Of a stretch of DNA of 64,000 nucleotides, positions 9,168 through 19,400 are shown piece after piece. Below the pieces are notes generated by a model. The model was not told the DNA's origin. It did no database searches and saw only the letters and a program-made list of their open reading frames with translations. The translations under genes were made by a program, and so were the position numbers. Source of the DNA: an uncultured Muribaculaceae bacterium (lineage in GTDB: Bacteria > Bacteroidota > Bacteroidia > Bacteroidales > Muribaculaceae); the NCBI GenBank assembly GCA_947179295.1, contig CAMXAZ010000002.1:1-64000 (forward strand), written 5' to 3'. How positions within the stretch are numbered: position 1 is the first letter of the stretch; each line of letters starts with the position of its first letter.

Positions 9168-10355
9168 ATGGATAAAGTTTTTGCACTGACTGCCGGACGC
9201 ATGGTCCGCATTATGATTGTGGTCGCCGCTCTGCTGCTGACGGCTGTCAGGGGGTGGGGAAAGGATAATTTTGTCATGTCCGGCCGTCTGGATGGAGTGG
9301 ACAAGGATGTGTTGCTGATCGAATACATCTCTTTTGAGCCTGAAAGGAAGATGGTGCGTAAGCGGGTGCCAGTCAAGGACGGTCGTTTTGAATTTTCAGC
9401 ATCTCTGAAAAACGCCTGGCTTGCCCGGATCAGGCTTAAGTCTGTGGCGGAAAAGGACAACAAAGGACTTTCAATATTTCTTGTGCCTGACGAGACTCTT
9501 GTGTTAAGCGGAGATCTTCGCCGTGAGCCGGAACTCTATAAAGTAAAGGTGGGCGGGAGTGAATATTACGAAGATCTGGCCAAAGTCAGGGAGTTTGTAC
9601 GTCCTTTTCAGGAGGAGCTTGCGGCTGCGGGCCTGGAATATGAGAGAGGGCTTGCCTCCGGGGGTGACCGAATGGCGCTTCTGCGCAGGCGGCAGAAAGC
9701 CGAACAGCAGATCAATGACCGTTACAGGGCTGTGCGCGAGGCTTATGTTATGTCGCATCCGGAAACTGAGGCGGCCTACAGTCTTGTGCAGCTTGATGAC
9801 AGATGGGGGATAGCGGCCATTGAGAACCTGAAGCCGGAAGTCCGTGACGGCCGGTTCGGGCGCAAGATCGCACAGGATCTTAAGGTGATGCAGCTGATGT
9901 CACTTCAGAGAATGGCCGCCAAAACCCGTCCTGCGGCGCTGCTTGCGCAGGGACGACAGATGCCCCCTTTCAGACTGCGCAAGCCGGAGGGTGGCACCTT
10001 CTCGTCAGATTCGCTGATAGGGAAATATACCGTGATCGACTTCTGGGGATCGTGGTGCATATGGTGCATCCGAGGCATTCCGAGAATGAAAAAGTGTCAT
10101 GAACGCTATGCCGACCGCCTCAACATAGTCAGCATAGCCTGCTCTGACTCGGAAGAAGGCTGGCGCAGTGCGCTGAAAAAGAACCGAATGCCCTGGACTC
10201 AGGTGATAAGCGATGACCGAACAGTCGAAGCCGCATATAATGTGAAAGCCTATCCAACCAAGGTGGTCATTGATCCTGAGGGTGTGGTTCTGCGCTCTTT
10301 CAGGGGTGAGGGAGAGGATTTTTATGATTATCTTGAAGAGCTCCTCGGCGATTAG
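9168..10355 (+). CDS. Secreted thiol-disulfide oxidoreductase (DUF4369-like + TlpA-type thioredoxin)
   Basis: A periplasmic redox protein of the TlpA/ResA kind common in Bacteroidota. The N-terminus is a signal or anchor segment (MVRIMIVVAALLLTAVRGWG). About residues 35-150 form a beta-rich domain of the type that precedes many of these thioredoxins (DUF4369-like), followed by a helical linker. The C-terminal thioredoxin fold (about 265-395) contains the redox motif in FWGSWCIWCIRGIP; CIWC is an uncommon variant of CxxC. The cis-proline region reads AYPTKVVIDPEG. It stands alone between pckA and the GH78 gene. The substrate is unknown. Confidence 0.85.
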   Translation: MDKVFALTAGRMVRIMIVVAALLLTAVRGWGKDNFVMSGRLDGVDKDVLLIEYISFEPERKMVRKRVPVKDGRFEFSASLKNAWLARIRLKSVAEKDNKGLSIFLVPDETLVLSGDLRREPELYKVKVGGSEYYEDLAKVREFVRPFQEELAAAGLEYERGLASGGDRMALLRRRQKAEQQINDRYRAVREAYVMSHPETEAAYSLVQLDDRWGIAAIENLKPEVRDGRFGRKIAQDLKVMQLMSLQRMAAKTRPAALLAQGRQMPPFRLRKPEGGTFSSDSLIGKYTVIDFWGSWCIWCIRGIPRMKKCHERYADRLNIVSIACSDSEEGWRSALKKNRMPWTQVISDDRTVEAAYNVKAYPTKVVIDPEGVVLRSFRGEGEDFYDYLEELLGD

Positions 10356-10500
10356 GATGTGGGGTGGGGGATGGCCGGATGCAGACTCCCAGCCGTGCTT
10401 TCAGCGCTGAGAATGAGCGTCGGCAGACCGGCGGTATGAAAATCTCGCGGATTTTCAGTAAATTTGTCAAATAGAATCAAAACGTAGACAATCATTATTC

Positions 10501-13500
10501 ATGTTTGGAAAATCTTTTAATTTTGCGGGCCGTTGCTGTGCGTTGTGTCTTGCTGTAGTCATGGTTTCATTCTGTGCTTCGGCGCGTGTTGAGGTCAGGA
10601 AACTGCGCACCGAAAATCTCGAAGAGCCACTGGGACTCGATGTGGCAAAGCCCCGTTTTTCATGGCAGCTGACTTCCAGCAAGAAAAATGTTAGGCAGAA
10701 AGCCTATCGTATTCTTGTGGCTTCAACTCCTGAACTTCTGGCTCAGGACAAGGGAGATCTGTGGGATTCCGGACTGATCGACTCGGCAGACCAGCTATGG
10801 ATACCCTATGAAGGCAAAGAGCTGAAAAGTAACCGGCGCGGCTGGTGGAAAGTCAGGGTGGAAACGGATCGTGACGGTGCTTCATGGAGTGCTCCGGCCG
10901 TTTTCGGCATCGGACTGCTCGGCGAAACCCGCTGGGGCGGCCGGTGGATAGGGCTTGAGAGGCTTATGCCGGGAGAGGAACGCGGACTGCATACGCGCCT
11001 AGCTGCACGACGGCTTAGAAAGGAATTCGAGCTAAAGGATAAAGAGGTGAAGCGCGCCACGGCTTATGTGGCCGGCCTTGGGCTTTACAGATTCTATGTA
11101 AACGGCCATGAAGTCGGAGCCGGAGATCTGTTGAAGCCCGCGCCTTCAGTCTATCGCCGGACTGTCTATTACAATGCCTATGATGTCACAGATCTGATGG
11201 CCCCGCGGACTGCAGTCGGAGTCGAGGTAGGGAACGGACGTTATTTCCCGATGAGGCAACACAAGCCTTACAAAATCCCGGTTTTCGGTCTTCCGAAATG
11301 CCGTGTCAATATTATAGTTGAATATGCCGACGGCAGCACTCAGCGTCTTGTCAGCGATGAGAGCTGGCGTGTGACAGCCGACGGTCCTGTGAGATCAAAC
11401 AACGAATATGACGGAGAGATCTATGACAGCAGGCTTGAGACAGCAGGCTGGACCTCGGCCGGATTCGATGACTCGAAGTGGCTGAAGGCCGAGCGGACAG
11501 AGGTGCCGTCAGGAACACTGCGCGGCCAGATGACGCCTCCGATGAAAGCCGGAAAGGGGCTGCGACCGGTTAAAATGTGGAACCGAGGCGACACCGTGGT
11601 GGTGGACTTCGGGCAGAATATGGCCGGATGGGTCAGCTTTCTGCCTCAGGGAGCTGCCGGTGACACGCTGCGTGTGGTCTATGCTGAAAAAGTCGGTGCG
11701 GACGGAAAACTCTACAGGGCCAACCTGCGCGACGCGCGTTCAGAAGATACTTATGTGTGCCGTGGAGGTGAATCTGAGCGATGGAGCCCGTCTTTTGTCT
11801 ATCACGGGTTCCGCTATGCCGAATTCATAGGGTTTAAAGATCTTGCAGCTGCTGCGCCAGAAGCTATTGAGGTTGCAGACCGGATGGATCTTACGGGTTT
11901 ATTTGAATGCTCTGATACGATTCTCAATAAGGTTGTGAGGAATGCACTGAGTGGCATCCACAGCAACTACAAGGGTATGCCTGTGGACTGCCCGCAGCGC
12001 AACGAGCGTCAGCCCTGGCTGGGTGACCGCACCGTAGGCGCTCTTGGCGAAAGCTATCTTTTCGGCAATGAGCGGCTCTACAGCAAGTGGATGCGCGACA
12101 TCCGCGAATCGCAGCGTGAAGACGGCTGCATACCCGACGTGGCTCCTGCATTCTGGAACTATTATACGGATGATGTCACCTGGCCGGCCGCTCTGCCCTT
12201 TGTCTGCTCGATGCTTCAGCGTCAGTTCGGCAACAGCCGTCCGGCTGAAGAGAACTATGAGGCTATGGCGCTGTGGATGCGCCACATACTGGCCGAATAT
12301 TCCCGCGACGGAATAGTGACAAAGGACAAGTATGGCGACTGGTGTCTGCCTCCGGAGAGCCTTGAATTGATCCACAGCAAGGATCCTGACCGCAAGACAG
12401 ACGGAGCTCTGATAGCCACGGCCTATACGATCGAGTGCCTGCGTCTGCTCGGTGATTTTGCCTGCCGTCAGGGGCGTGAAGCAGATGCCGCCGAGTGGGA
12501 TGCACTGCGTTCAAAGTCTGTGGAGGCCTTTAACGGCCGCTTCCTGACATGCCGCCGCGGAACATCGCCGGTGCCCGGTCATCCGCTTTATCCCGACAGC
12601 GTTTATTATGGCAACAACACCGCTACCGCCAATCTGCTTCCTATGGCATTCGGCATCGTGCCTGACTCTCTGCGCGGAGAAGTGGCCAAGCAGGTGGTGG
12701 CAAATGTCATCACCCGCAACAACGGCCATGTGCCGTGCGGTGTGATCGGCATTTCATGGCTGCTGAGAGGCTTGTCTGACAATGGATTTGCCGATGTGGC
12801 CTATCTGATAGCCACCAACAAAAGCTATCCCTCCTGGGGTTATATGACTGAAAACGGGGCGACCACCATCTGGGAGCTTTGGAACGGCGACAAGGCCGCA
12901 CCGTCGATGAACAGCGGCAATCATGTGATGCTGCTCGGCGACCTGTTGCCGTGGTGTTTCGAGCATCTTGCCGGGATAGCACCCGGTGCCGACGGATTCC
13001 GCACGGTAGTAATGCGTCCGGACTTCAGTATCCAGGACTGTTCATGGGTAAAAGCGAGCCATGAGACCCCCTACGGCACCGTCAGAAGCTTCTGGCGCAA
13101 GAATCTCAGACATGTGGAGTGGGAAGTAGAGATACCCTGCAATACCGAGGCTGAAATCCATCTGCCTGACGGGCGGGTGGAGCGTAGAGGCTCAGGCTGG
13201 TATCATTTCAGAGCTGAGATTCCGGCGCGTGATCCGCGCATTGCCGATGATGCGTTTCTCTACGAGCAAGCCTCCTTCCCGCAGTGCCATGCGGCGACCA
13301 TCGCGGAGCTTGCCAACGGCGATCTTGTAGCGTCATATTTCGGAGGCACATACGAACGCCATCCCGACGTCTGCATCTGGGTTAGCCGTAAGCCTAAAGG
13401 TTCTGACCGTTGGGAAGACCCGATACTTGCAGCCGATGGCGTCTTCATGCCAGGAACTGCCGACGCCTTGAAGGCCGGAGTTGACAGCACGAGCCATGAA

Positions 13501-14325
13501 GCCGCTTTAGGACCGATCAAAAGTTTCTCGTCAGCAGATGAAGGGCTGCGCAGAAAAGCCTGCTGGAATCCGGTGCTGATGGAGATGCCGGGCGGAGAGC
13601 TGTGGCTATTCTATAAGATAGGCTCCCGCGTTTCCGACTGGACCGGCTGGCTGGTCAAGTCAAAGGACGGAGGACGCACATGGGGTGAGCGCGAAGCTCT
13701 GCCTGAAGGATTCCTCGGTCCGGTCAAAAATAAACCTGAGATAGTGGACGGACGCCTTATCTGCGCGTCAAGCACCGAAAGCGGCGGCTGGAAACTCCAT
13801 TTCGAGATTCTTGATCTTGCCACCGGAGAGTGGAAATACGTAGGCCCGATTGCTGCTGAAAAGGCTCCGCGGACTGAAAACGCCGCTGATGTCAAGCCTA
13901 TAGACTGCATCCAGCCTTCAATACTGCGCCTGAAAGACGGCAGGCTGAAGGTGCTGATGCGCACACGCAACGGGCGTCTGGCTGAATCCGTAAGCACTGA
14001 CGGGGGCGACAGTTGGAGCACAGTCCGTCTCACTGATCTGCCCAACAACCAGTCAGGAACTGATGCCGTTACACTCAGAGATGGCCGCCATGTGTTGATC
14101 TACAACGATTTCTCAACGCTTCCAGGAACCAAGAAGGGGCCTCGGACTCCGCTGAGCATAGCCGTGTGTGACGACGGCGAGACCTGGTGTCATGAACTGA
14201 CGCTTGAAGACTCTCCGATCAGTCAGTACTCCTATCCGGCCATCATCCAGGGCCGTGACGGGAAGGTGCATTGCGTCTACACCTGGCGCCGTCAGCGCGT
14301 GGCATATAAGCAGCTTGATCTGTAA
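10501..14325 (+). CDS. Secreted GH78 alpha-L-rhamnosidase fused to a BNR/sialidase-like domain
   Basis: A 1,274-residue two-enzyme polypeptide. A signal peptide (about 1-28) is followed by Bac_rhamnosidase N-terminal domains (carbohydrate-contact motif YRFYVNGHEVG) and the (alpha/alpha)6 catalytic barrel, with PVDCPQRNERQPWLGD (general acid region) and ENGATTIWELWNGD (general base region). The rhamnosidase part ends near residue 900. The C-terminal part, about 915-1274, starts at DDAFLYEQASFPQCHAATI and is a six-bladed BNR propeller with Asp boxes SKDGGRTWG and STDGGDSWS. I see no YRIP motif of classical sialidases, so its sugar is unknown; it may cleave a glycan linked to rhamnose. Most GH78 enzymes end where the propeller starts here. 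No frameshift or internal start was seen at the junction. The neighbours give no transporter for the products. Confidence 0.88.
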   Translation: MFGKSFNFAGRCCALCLAVVMVSFCASARVEVRKLRTENLEEPLGLDVAKPRFSWQLTSSKKNVRQKAYRILVASTPELLAQDKGDLWDSGLIDSADQLWIPYEGKELKSNRRGWWKVRVETDRDGASWSAPAVFGIGLLGETRWGGRWIGLERLMPGEERGLHTRLAARRLRKEFELKDKEVKRATAYVAGLGLYRFYVNGHEVGAGDLLKPAPSVYRRTVYYNAYDVTDLMAPRTAVGVEVGNGRYFPMRQHKPYKIPVFGLPKCRVNIIVEYADGSTQRLVSDESWRVTADGPVRSNNEYDGEIYDSRLETAGWTSAGFDDSKWLKAERTEVPSGTLRGQMTPPMKAGKGLRPVKMWNRGDTVVVDFGQNMAGWVSFLPQGAAGDTLRVVYAEKVGADGKLYRANLRDARSEDTYVCRGGESERWSPSFVYHGFRYAEFIGFKDLAAAAPEAIEVADRMDLTGLFECSDTILNKVVRNALSGIHSNYKGMPVDCPQRNERQPWLGDRTVGALGESYLFGNERLYSKWMRDIRESQREDGCIPDVAPAFWNYYTDDVTWPAALPFVCSMLQRQFGNSRPAEENYEAMALWMRHILAEYSRDGIVTKDKYGDWCLPPESLELIHSKDPDRKTDGALIATAYTIECLRLLGDFACRQGREADAAEWDALRSKSVEAFNGRFLTCRRGTSPVPGHPLYPDSVYYGNNTATANLLPMAFGIVPDSLRGEVAKQVVANVITRNNGHVPCGVIGISWLLRGLSDNGFADVAYLIATNKSYPSWGYMTENGATTIWELWNGDKAAPSMNSGNHVMLLGDLLPWCFEHLAGIAPGADGFRTVVMRPDFSIQDCSWVKASHETPYGTVRSFWRKNLRHVEWEVEIPCNTEAEIHLPDGRVERRGSGWYHFRAEIPARDPRIADDAFLYEQASFPQCHAATIAELANGDLVASYFGGTYERHPDVCIWVSRKPKGSDRWEDPILAADGVFMPGTADALKAGVDSTSHEAALGPIKSFSSADEGLRRKACWNPVLMEMPGGELWLFYKIGSRVSDWTGWLVKSKDGGRTWGEREALPEGFLGPVKNKPEIVDGRLICASSTESGGWKLHFEILDLATGEWKYVGPIAAEKAPRTENAADVKPIDCIQPSILRLKDGRLKVLMRTRNGRLAESVSTDGGDSWSTVRLTDLPNNQSGTDAVTLRDGRHVLIYNDFSTLPGTKKGPRTPLSIAVCDDGETWCHELTLEDSPISQYSYPAIIQGRDGKVHCVYTWRRQRVAYKQLDL

Positions 14326-14356
14326 GAGGTCCGGACAGAACAGTTGGCTGTAAAAT

Positions 14357-14410
14357 ATCATTCCGGCCCGCAGATGCAACCCATTTTTGCATTCTGCGGG
14401 CCGGAATGAT
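14357..14410. terminator. Long bidirectional hairpin
   Basis: A perfect 18-bp inverted repeat (ATCATTCCGGCCCGCAGA with its complement) is extended by GCAA/TTGC around a short loop. It lies between the convergent GH78 gene and the thioredoxin lipoprotein gene and is the likely shared terminator. T-tracts are short on both sides. Confidence 0.7.
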
Positions 14411-14493
14411 AATATTATGTGTGGAGGCTGAGTCTGATCAGGCTGCTGGCTTGCGAGCGGCAGGCGTAGCACCGCAGATATGGACAGCTCCCG

Positions 14494-14925
14494 TTATTTA
14501 GGCAGGTAAGGGGTGATGAAGTCTATGAACTGGCCTTTATCCATGAATCCGACAGTTGACTTGACAGTGCCGTCAGGCATCAGCACGGTCAGCTGGGGAA
14601 TGGAGCTTACTTCAAACATGCGGGCGAGTTCGGAAGACCGGTCGACGTCTACAGACAGGAATATGGCTTTGCCCTGATATTCCTTTGACACTTCTTCAAA
14701 AATAGGAGCGAAGCGCTGGCAGGGACCACACCAGACAGCGTTGAAGTCGATGATGGTCGGGAGAGTTTCGTGGGGAGTGATGGAGGTAAGCGGAGCCTCC
14801 TTGGCAGGGGCTGCAGCGGCGGCATCTTCGGTCTGTGAGTCCGAAGCCTTTTCTCTGTTTCCGCAGGCTGCAAGGCAGAGGCAAAGGCAGAGAGAAGCTG
14901 AGAGAGTGAGGTGTCTGAATGTCAT
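14494..14925 (-). CDS. Thioredoxin-family lipoprotein
   Basis: A 143-residue lipoprotein: signal peptide with lipobox CLAAC (Cys about residue 21), a low-complexity Ala-rich linker, then a compact thioredoxin fold with FNAVWCGPCQRF and the cis-proline segment SSIPQLTVLMPDG. WCGPC is the classical thioredoxin active site, so it probably reduces disulfides in the periplasm or at the outer membrane. A longer in-frame start at 14991 exists but would put 22 polar residues before the signal peptide, so ATG 14925 is preferred. It lies downstream of mdh on the same strand, separated by a terminator (14983-15042). Confidence 0.85.
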   Translation of the reverse strand: MTFRHLTLSASLCLCLCLAACGNREKASDSQTEDAAAAAPAKEAPLTSITPHETLPTIIDFNAVWCGPCQRFAPIFEEVSKEYQGKAIFLSVDVDRSSELARMFEVSSIPQLTVLMPDGTVKSTVGFMDKGQFIDFITPYLPK

Positions 14926-14982
14926 AGTCAATAGAGTTTGGTTAGTTGCCTTTGGGGCATTTGTTTTGAATTGTTGATAGAA

Positions 14983-15042
14983 AGCCCGCACTTCAGCGGC
15001 TCGGCAGGGAGTGAGGCTCCTGCGGGCAGAGAAGTGCGGGCT
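14983..15042 (-). terminator. Terminator downstream of mdh
   Basis: A 12-bp perfect stem (AGCCCGCACTTC, 14983-14994, with its complement 15031-15042) encloses an inner GCAGG/CCTGC hairpin. On the minus strand it is followed by TTTC. It separates mdh from the thioredoxin lipoprotein gene. Confidence 0.65.
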
Positions 15043-15103
15043 GTCGGTTTATTCTGAACCGGTCAAGCGGCCTCAAGCGGCCACAGACCATCCGGAAAAT
15101 CTA

Positions 15104-16039
15104 TCAGAGAGCACCGGCGAGAGCAGCGTTTGTCTTGTGGACAGCTTCCGCACTTTTGTGGAAGAGGTCTTTTTCTTCATCGTTGAGGTCAAATTCAACG
15201 ATCTTTTCGATACCGTCCTTGCCCAGGATACAGGGAACACCGATGCAGAGATCTTTTTCGCCGTATTCGCCGTCGAGGAGGGCAGAGCAGCTGATGAGTT
15301 TCTTTTCATTGTGGAGAACGGCCTTGACAACCTGAGCACCTGCCGCACCGGGAGCATACCATGCAGAGGTTCCGAGGAGCTTGGTGAGAGTAGCACCGCC
15401 CACCATAGTGTCGGCAGCGATCTTGGCGAGCTGCTCAGCGGGGAGATAGTTGGTGGCGGGAACGCCGCGGTAAGCGGCATAGCGCACGAGGGGAATCATT
15501 GTGGTGTCGCCGTGGCCGCCGATCACGATGCCTTCGATTTCGTTGGGGTTGGCGTTGAGACCGAGTGAGAGATAGTATTTGAAGCGGGCGCTGTCAAGAG
15601 CACCGCCCATACCGATGATGCGGTTTTTGGGCAGACCGCTCACCTTGTGGATGAGGTAGGTCATGGTGTCCATCGGGTTCGAGATGCAGACAATGATAGC
15701 GTTGGGAGAGTGCTTGAGGAGCTGATCGGTAACAGACTTCACGATGCCTGCGTTTACGCCGATGAGTTCTTCGCGGGTCATGCCGGGCTTGCGGGGAATA
15801 CCAGAGGTGATGACAACGACATCAGAACCGGCAGTCATTTCGTAATCATTTGTGACACCGACAAGGCGGGTGTTGATGTTGAGAATGTTGGCGGTCTGCA
15901 TGATGTCCATAGCCTTGCCCTCGGCAACACCTTCTTTGATGTCGAGAAGAACCACTTCGTCAGCAATGCCCTGCTTTACGAGCACGTCAGCACAAGTAGC
16001 GCCCACATTACCGGCGCCTACAACTGTAACCTTTGACAT
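15104..16039 (-). CDS. mdh: Malate dehydrogenase (NAD)
   Basis: Cytosolic enzyme reducing oxaloacetate to malate, the step after PEP carboxykinase in the succinate branch of anaerobic Bacteroidales. The 311-residue, LDH-like type starts with the Rossmann motif VVGAGNVGATCADVL. It has the catalytic loop with MTREELIGVNAGIV (substrate-binding Arg), the SNPMDTM motif, and catalytic His in GGHGDTTM (about residue 175). Start ATG 16039 directly precedes the Rossmann strand and is secure. A TATATTTG -7 box lies 69-76 bp upstream. A motif shared with pckA lies 111-133 bp upstream. Confidence 0.96.
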   Translation of the reverse strand: MSKVTVVGAGNVGATCADVLVKQGIADEVVLLDIKEGVAEGKAMDIMQTANILNINTRLVGVTNDYEMTAGSDVVVITSGIPRKPGMTREELIGVNAGIVKSVTDQLLKHSPNAIIVCISNPMDTMTYLIHKVSGLPKNRIIGMGGALDSARFKYYLSLGLNANPNEIEGIVIGGHGDTTMIPLVRYAAYRGVPATNYLPAEQLAKIAADTMVGGATLTKLLGTSAWYAPGAAGAQVVKAVLHNEKKLISCSALLDGEYGEKDLCIGVPCILGKDGIEKIVEFDLNDEEKDLFHKSAEAVHKTNAALAGAL

Positions 16040-16107
16040 AAGAAATTGATTTTTGGAAATTTATAGAATTGAATGATAAAAATTGGCTGTTGGAAGTTTA
16101 TCCTTTG

Positions 16108-16115
16108 CAAATATA
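16108..16115 (-). promoter_or_regulatory. mdh promoter -7 box
   Basis: On the minus strand TATATTTG matches TAnnTTTG and lies 69-76 bp upstream of the mdh ATG. No TTTG is present at the usual -33 distance. Confidence 0.6.
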
Positions 16116-16149
16116 CGGAAAAGATTTTGACCCTTGGCTATAAATTGAT

Positions 16150-16172
16150 GAAAAATTTCTTTAATCTGCCGG
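16150..16172 (+). promoter_or_regulatory. Conserved 23-bp motif upstream of mdh (copy 2)
   Basis: Identical to the pckA motif at 7231-7253 except one position (C for T in the TTGCCGG part). Relative to mdh it is inverted, 35 bp upstream of the -7 box. The mdh-susC intergenic region (16040-16455, 416 bp) also holds the susC promoter; I see no gene in it. Confidence 0.5.
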
Positions 16173-16344
16173 TAGTGGAGAGTCATAGAGAGCTATGGGC
16201 CAATCAATGGCATTGTGGAATGGTGTAGAGGTGTTAATTTTAAGCCTTTTATGTTAAATCTGCGTTAATGGCTGTCATTTTGTCGATAAAAAGCCTCCGG
16301 GCATTCAGATTTAGTATGTTTTCGTAGCTTTTTTTAAGCAAAAG

Positions 16345-16376
16345 TTTGTTTAATCGAAATTCATCACCTATATTTG
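16345..16376 (+). promoter_or_regulatory. Consensus promoter of the SusC/SusD operon
   Basis: TTTG (16345-16348), 20-bp spacer, TATATTTG (16369-16376). The leader to the susC start is about 70 nt. No ECF-sigma or anti-sigma gene lies upstream. Confidence 0.8.
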
Positions 16377-16455
16377 CAAAGTCGCTGTTTGTCCGATAGG
16401 ACATACCTACACATGAAAAATAAACCAATCAAGTAAATTTAACCTTATCGAAAGT

Positions 16456-19400
16456 ATGAGAATTAACGGAGTCAAGCTTCTTGCTCTGTGTCTTGTTTTC
16501 CTGTTGTTTGGGGTGGAAACCTCTGTGGCTCAGGGAAAGAAGCCGGATGCGGGTGAAAAACTTAACTACTTCCGAGGCGTCGTGATCGACGATGAAGACG
16601 AGCCGCTCCCAGGCGTGACCGTAATGGTCGTAGGCAAAAAGGGCAGTGGTGCCGCCACAAATGCTGATGGCGAATTTACCATCGGTCTTAAGGACAAGAC
16701 CACCTGTACACTCCGCTTCACCTATGTCGGCATGAAGCCGCAGGAAGTGCGTGCTCAGGCCGGCAAATCCATCACTGTGAGACTTGAAACAGATGCCGCA
16801 ACAATGCAGGAAGTTGTGGTCAACGGTATCTATACCCGTAATATCGAGAGTTTTACCGGTACGGTCTCTACTTTCAATTCAGAAGATCTCAAGCAGATAG
16901 CGCCCCAGGGTGTGCTGAAGAGCCTTGCTCTTCTCGATCCCTCGGTGGTTCTTACCGAGAATGTGGACTTCGGATCAGACCCCAACGCTCTGGCCGACAT
17001 CTCGATCAACGGTAAGATGAATGTCCAGGCTCTGAGCCAGGAATACGAGGCCGACCCCAACCAGCCTCTCTTCATCCTTGACGGTTTCGAAACAACTCTT
17101 CAGACCATCAGTGACCTTAACATGGACCGTGTAGAAAGCATTTCTGTGCTCAAGGATGCTTCCGCTACAGCCATCTACGGCTCTAAGGCCGCCAACGGTG
17201 TGATTGTGGTCGAAACCAAGAAGCCCACTGCCGGCCGTCTGCGTCTGACCTATAACGGTTCAATCCAGGTGGCATGGGCCGACCTCAGCGACTACAACCT
17301 CATGAACGCTGCCCAGAAGCTTGAGTTCGAACGTCTCTCAGGTGTCTACAACTATACCCCCATTGACGGGCCGACTGTCGGACTTGACGAAAACGGAATT
17401 CCTATCGCCGAGTCTCAGCGCGCGCTCTACCTTGAACGCCTGCGCCTCGTTCGGGAAGGCTATGACACCTACTGGATGAACGAGCCTCTGCGCACCGCCT
17501 ACACCCAGAGCCATAACGTATATATAGAAGGTGGTGACCAGGCATTCCGCTATGGAGCCGGCCTGGCCTACAACAAGACCCAGGGTGTCATGAAGAATTC
17601 AGACCGCGATGTGATCAACGGCAACATCACTCTTGCCTATCGCGTGGACAACTTCAACTTCACCAACCAGACCACCATCTCGCATACCGGCTCAAACCAG
17701 GAAACAGTTGCGTTCTCCGCTTTTGCGAAGATGAATCCCTTCTATACAAAATACACTGAAGACGGACAGGTTCCGAAGTATGTCTATAAAGATACCGGTG
17801 TAAGCGGCGAGACCATCTGGAACCCGCTCTGGGACTTCCGTCAGGGTAGCTATCGCAAGGGCGACATTATGTCGGTCACTGACAACTTCCAGTTTGAATG
17901 GCGCGCCACCCGCCAGCTGCGTCTGCGCGGTAACCTCCAGTATTCTACTTCGAAGACAACCAACGAGACATACGTTTCGCCCAACGAAACTTCTCAGGAC
18001 GGACTGGAACCCAGAAAGCGCGGTTCGTATAACAACACCAACCAGACAAACACCCGTTATAGCGGCCGACTCAATGCCACCTACGGCGGATACTGGGGCG
18101 TCAACACCCTGAACGTGGTGGCCGGTATGCAGATATCCGACAACCATACCAAAGGCCATTCCTATGGTGTGCAGGGTTATCTCAACGACCAGTTCTCCAA
18201 CCCGAACTTCTCCGTAGGCTATCCAGAAGGCGGTAAACCCAGCTCTACTGACACCCACAGCCGCAACGTCAGCTATTACGCCAACCTCAACTACGCCTGG
18301 GACATGCGCTATCTCATGGACATCAACCTCTCGCGCAGCGGTGCCTCGCAGTTTGGTATTGACGATCCCTTCACCAACACCTGGTCAATCGGTGTGGGCT
18401 GGAACGTGCACAACGAAAAGTGGTTCAAGCCCAACAAATATGTCTCCTACCTGAAGCTCAACGCCTCTTACGGTAATCCGGGCAACCAGAACTATGATGC
18501 CAAACTCGCCTCAAGCATCTATTATTACTTTACGGACTACACCAACCCCTTCGGTCTGGCAGCACTTGTCACTCAGTGGGGCAACAACGGACTGAGATGG
18601 CAGAAGACCAACACCTACAACGTGGGCCTCACCGCTAATATGTTCCAGCAGAGACTTATGCTCAGCACCTCTTACCAGGCACGTATCACCGATCCGCTTC
18701 TGGTGCGCATCTCTCTTCCAAGCTCGACCGGTGCTGCTTCCGCTCCTATGAATATAGGCGGCACAGACAACCGCTCGGTAAGCCTTAACGCTACCTTCTA
18801 CGTGTTCCGCACCCCTGACCTCAACTGGTATTTCAACGGTAACATCAACCACAATACAACCAAGTATTATAAGATCGGCAACCAGCTTGAGCAATATAAT
18901 GAAGCAGGACGAGGAAATGCGACCCTCGAACGTATGTATGACGGCGCGAGCATATCGGGTCTCTACATTGTCCGTTCGGCCGGCATCGACCCCGCCACCG
19001 GTAACGAAATTTTCATCCGCAAGGACGGTACTTATACCTATGAATGGAACTCAGACGACGAAGTCCTTTACGGAGACACGAACCCCGATTTCACCGGCGC
19101 GCTCAGCACATCGTTCCTCTACAAGGGATTCTCATTCGGAGCCACATTCTCCTTCCGCTCCGGAGCCGAAGTATTCCTGAGCACTCTGATGGATAAGGTC
19201 GAGAATATTTCCAGCTCGGCTCTCAAATACAACCAGGACCTCCGCGCTCTGACAGACCGCTGGAAAAAGCCCGGCGACATTGCAAAATACAAGCGAATCG
19301 ACGATACCACGACCACTTATAAGAGCAGCCGTTTCGTGGCTACAGAGCACACTCTCAGCTGCGCCTCTATCAATCTCGGCTATCGCACCACAACGATGCC

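Noticed and set aside
10518..10525. TAATTTTG promoter-like box inside the GH78 start region
   Set aside because: Using it would force a start at 10561 and destroy the signal peptide; the -33 partner is absent.
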